Source: Motilimonas pumila | GTDB taxonomy: Bacteria; Pseudomonadota; Gammaproteobacteria; Enterobacterales; CBDFNC01 | Assembly: GCF_003596335.1 (NCBI RefSeq) | Contig: NZ_QZCH01000012.1 | Span: 1-64,000, forward strand | Direction: 5' to 3' | DNA length: 64,000 nucleotides | Part shown: positions 63,556 through 64,000 of the stretch, one piece after another | How positions within the stretch are numbered: position 1 is the stretch's first letter | How the letters are laid out: every line of letters starts with the position of its first letter | Position numbers and translations under genes: made by a program | The notes under the pieces: model-generated | Told to the model about the DNA's origin: nothing | Seen by the model: only the letters and a program-made list of their open reading frames with translations | Database searches by the model: none

Positions 63556-64000
63556 TTAAAAGATTGCTTTCGGTAAGTAGGTGATATTCAGTGAATAAGA
63601 CTCCCCTTCAATACGAGCTTTAGACTTAAACTCTGTCGCCGCGTTGGCGGTAATATTCCAATTTCCATTTACCCAATAGCCAACTGAGACTCCCACTCCG
63701 TGAACTTGAGACTTGGCGCCAATAGAGGTATTCAACGCTTCGTTTATTTTGTCATGGCGGTCGGTAATGTCATCACTCTCAACTTGCCATTGACTGTAGC
63801 CTCGGATCCCGACCTCGAGCTGTTGCGTTAAGTATTGGCTGTAGCCGTATTCAAGGCTGATGTGATCGCCTGGCGTGACTTTGGTCGAGTCTGACTCGGT
63901 ATGAGCCTCATAGGTGACCGCCAGCATAAGTGCGCCTGCGCCCTCCATCAGGTAATAATACCCCGCGGTTTGCAGCTGTAAGGTCCAAAGATCCAGGGTG
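63556..64000 (-). CDS. Outer-membrane transporter-like protein (phenol_MetA_deg family), partial
   Basis: The frame is open to the right edge with no start, so the N-terminus lies outside; about 148 codons are visible (from LDLWTLQLQTAGYYY to LNITYLPKAIF). The strands and PGDHISLEYGYSQYLTQQLE, IRGYSQWQVE pattern match the C-terminal half of the phenol-degradation meta-pathway transporter-like barrel (PF13557). The aromatic terminal residue suits outer-membrane insertion. Substrate unknown. Confidence 0.8.
   Translation of the reverse strand, partial: TLDLWTLQLQTAGYYYLMEGAGALMLAVTYEAHTESDSTKVTPGDHISLEYGYSQYLTQQLEVGIRGYSQWQVESDDITDRHDKINEALNTSIGAKSQVHGVGVSVGYWVNGNWNITANAATEFKSKARIEGESYSLNITYLPKAIF

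Noticed and set aside
1..64000. tRNA genes, CRISPR arrays, prophage modules
   Set aside because: No cloverleaf with a CCA end, no regularly spaced repeats and no phage structural genes were seen on reading both strands; a tRNA search program would settle the first point.

Overview
The window reads as chromosomal DNA of a marine-type gammaproteobacterium near the Vibrionales/Alteromonadales (Shewanella-like). I base this on the gene repertoire: RF2 with its programmed frameshift followed by lysS, GMP reductase, GltS, a DUF2860 outer-membrane protein, SigZ, an MJ1255-family glycosyltransferase beside a PAP2 phosphatase, and ilvIH. The species cannot be fixed from sequence alone. No tRNA, rRNA, CRISPR array, intact prophage or replication origin was seen.

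Layout. 1-5000 is accessory and scarred: a WG-repeat protein, a membrane protein, a truncated TPR-like remnant, the tip of an Rhs-type polymorphic toxin (HNH/WHH nuclease) broken by one in-frame stop with its likely immunity gene intact, an orphan Rhs fragment, and a REP-associated transposase (RAYT) with REP-like repeats. 5100-14100 is mostly core: guaC, an ERIC-like element, a lipoprotein, msrP-msrQ with a small zinc-ribbon gene, prfB-lysS, a PEBP protein, an AraC regulator and a frameshifted remnant. 14200-29150 is rich in envelope and transport genes: two paralogous small secreted basic repeat proteins (14348 and 28258), a DUF2860 protein, LysR/gltS, sigZ with a eukaryotic-type glutathione synthetase, a MipA/OmpV protein and an RND efflux pair. 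29200-36400 holds a 5'-nucleotidase lipoprotein, a DEAD-box helicase, an AT-rich segment with a lone KAP NTPase, and a GFA protein. 36400-52700 is single-gene metabolism and transport: hydrolases, an orphan trpB, a NagE/PtsG-type EIICB, three LysR or oxidoreductase units, a RhtC-like exporter, a GNAT-DM13 pair, a TauE-type permease, a YfcG-like GST and a GloB-like hydrolase. 52900-64000 holds PIN-PhoH, PilZ, an exported alpha/beta hydrolase, leuA, a TetR regulator, the PAP2/glycosyltransferase unit, ilvIH and a partial outer-membrane protein.

Connections. Branched-chain synthesis is represented by leuA and ilvIH in separate units. Thiol and redox repair is represented by msrPQ, glutathione synthetase, two GFA proteins and the GST. 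A 12-14 bp motif (TATTCATTTTTG) lies upstream of three envelope units (DUF2860 protein, MipA protein, RND pump) and may mark a shared regulon.

The most novel items are the duplicated secreted basic repeat proteins, held at 75 of 80 identical residues despite about 20 percent nucleotide divergence, with a shared promoter dyad. Next are the broken Rhs toxin with its immunity gene, the shared envelope motif, the eukaryotic-type glutathione synthetase behind SigZ, and the isolated KAP NTPase.
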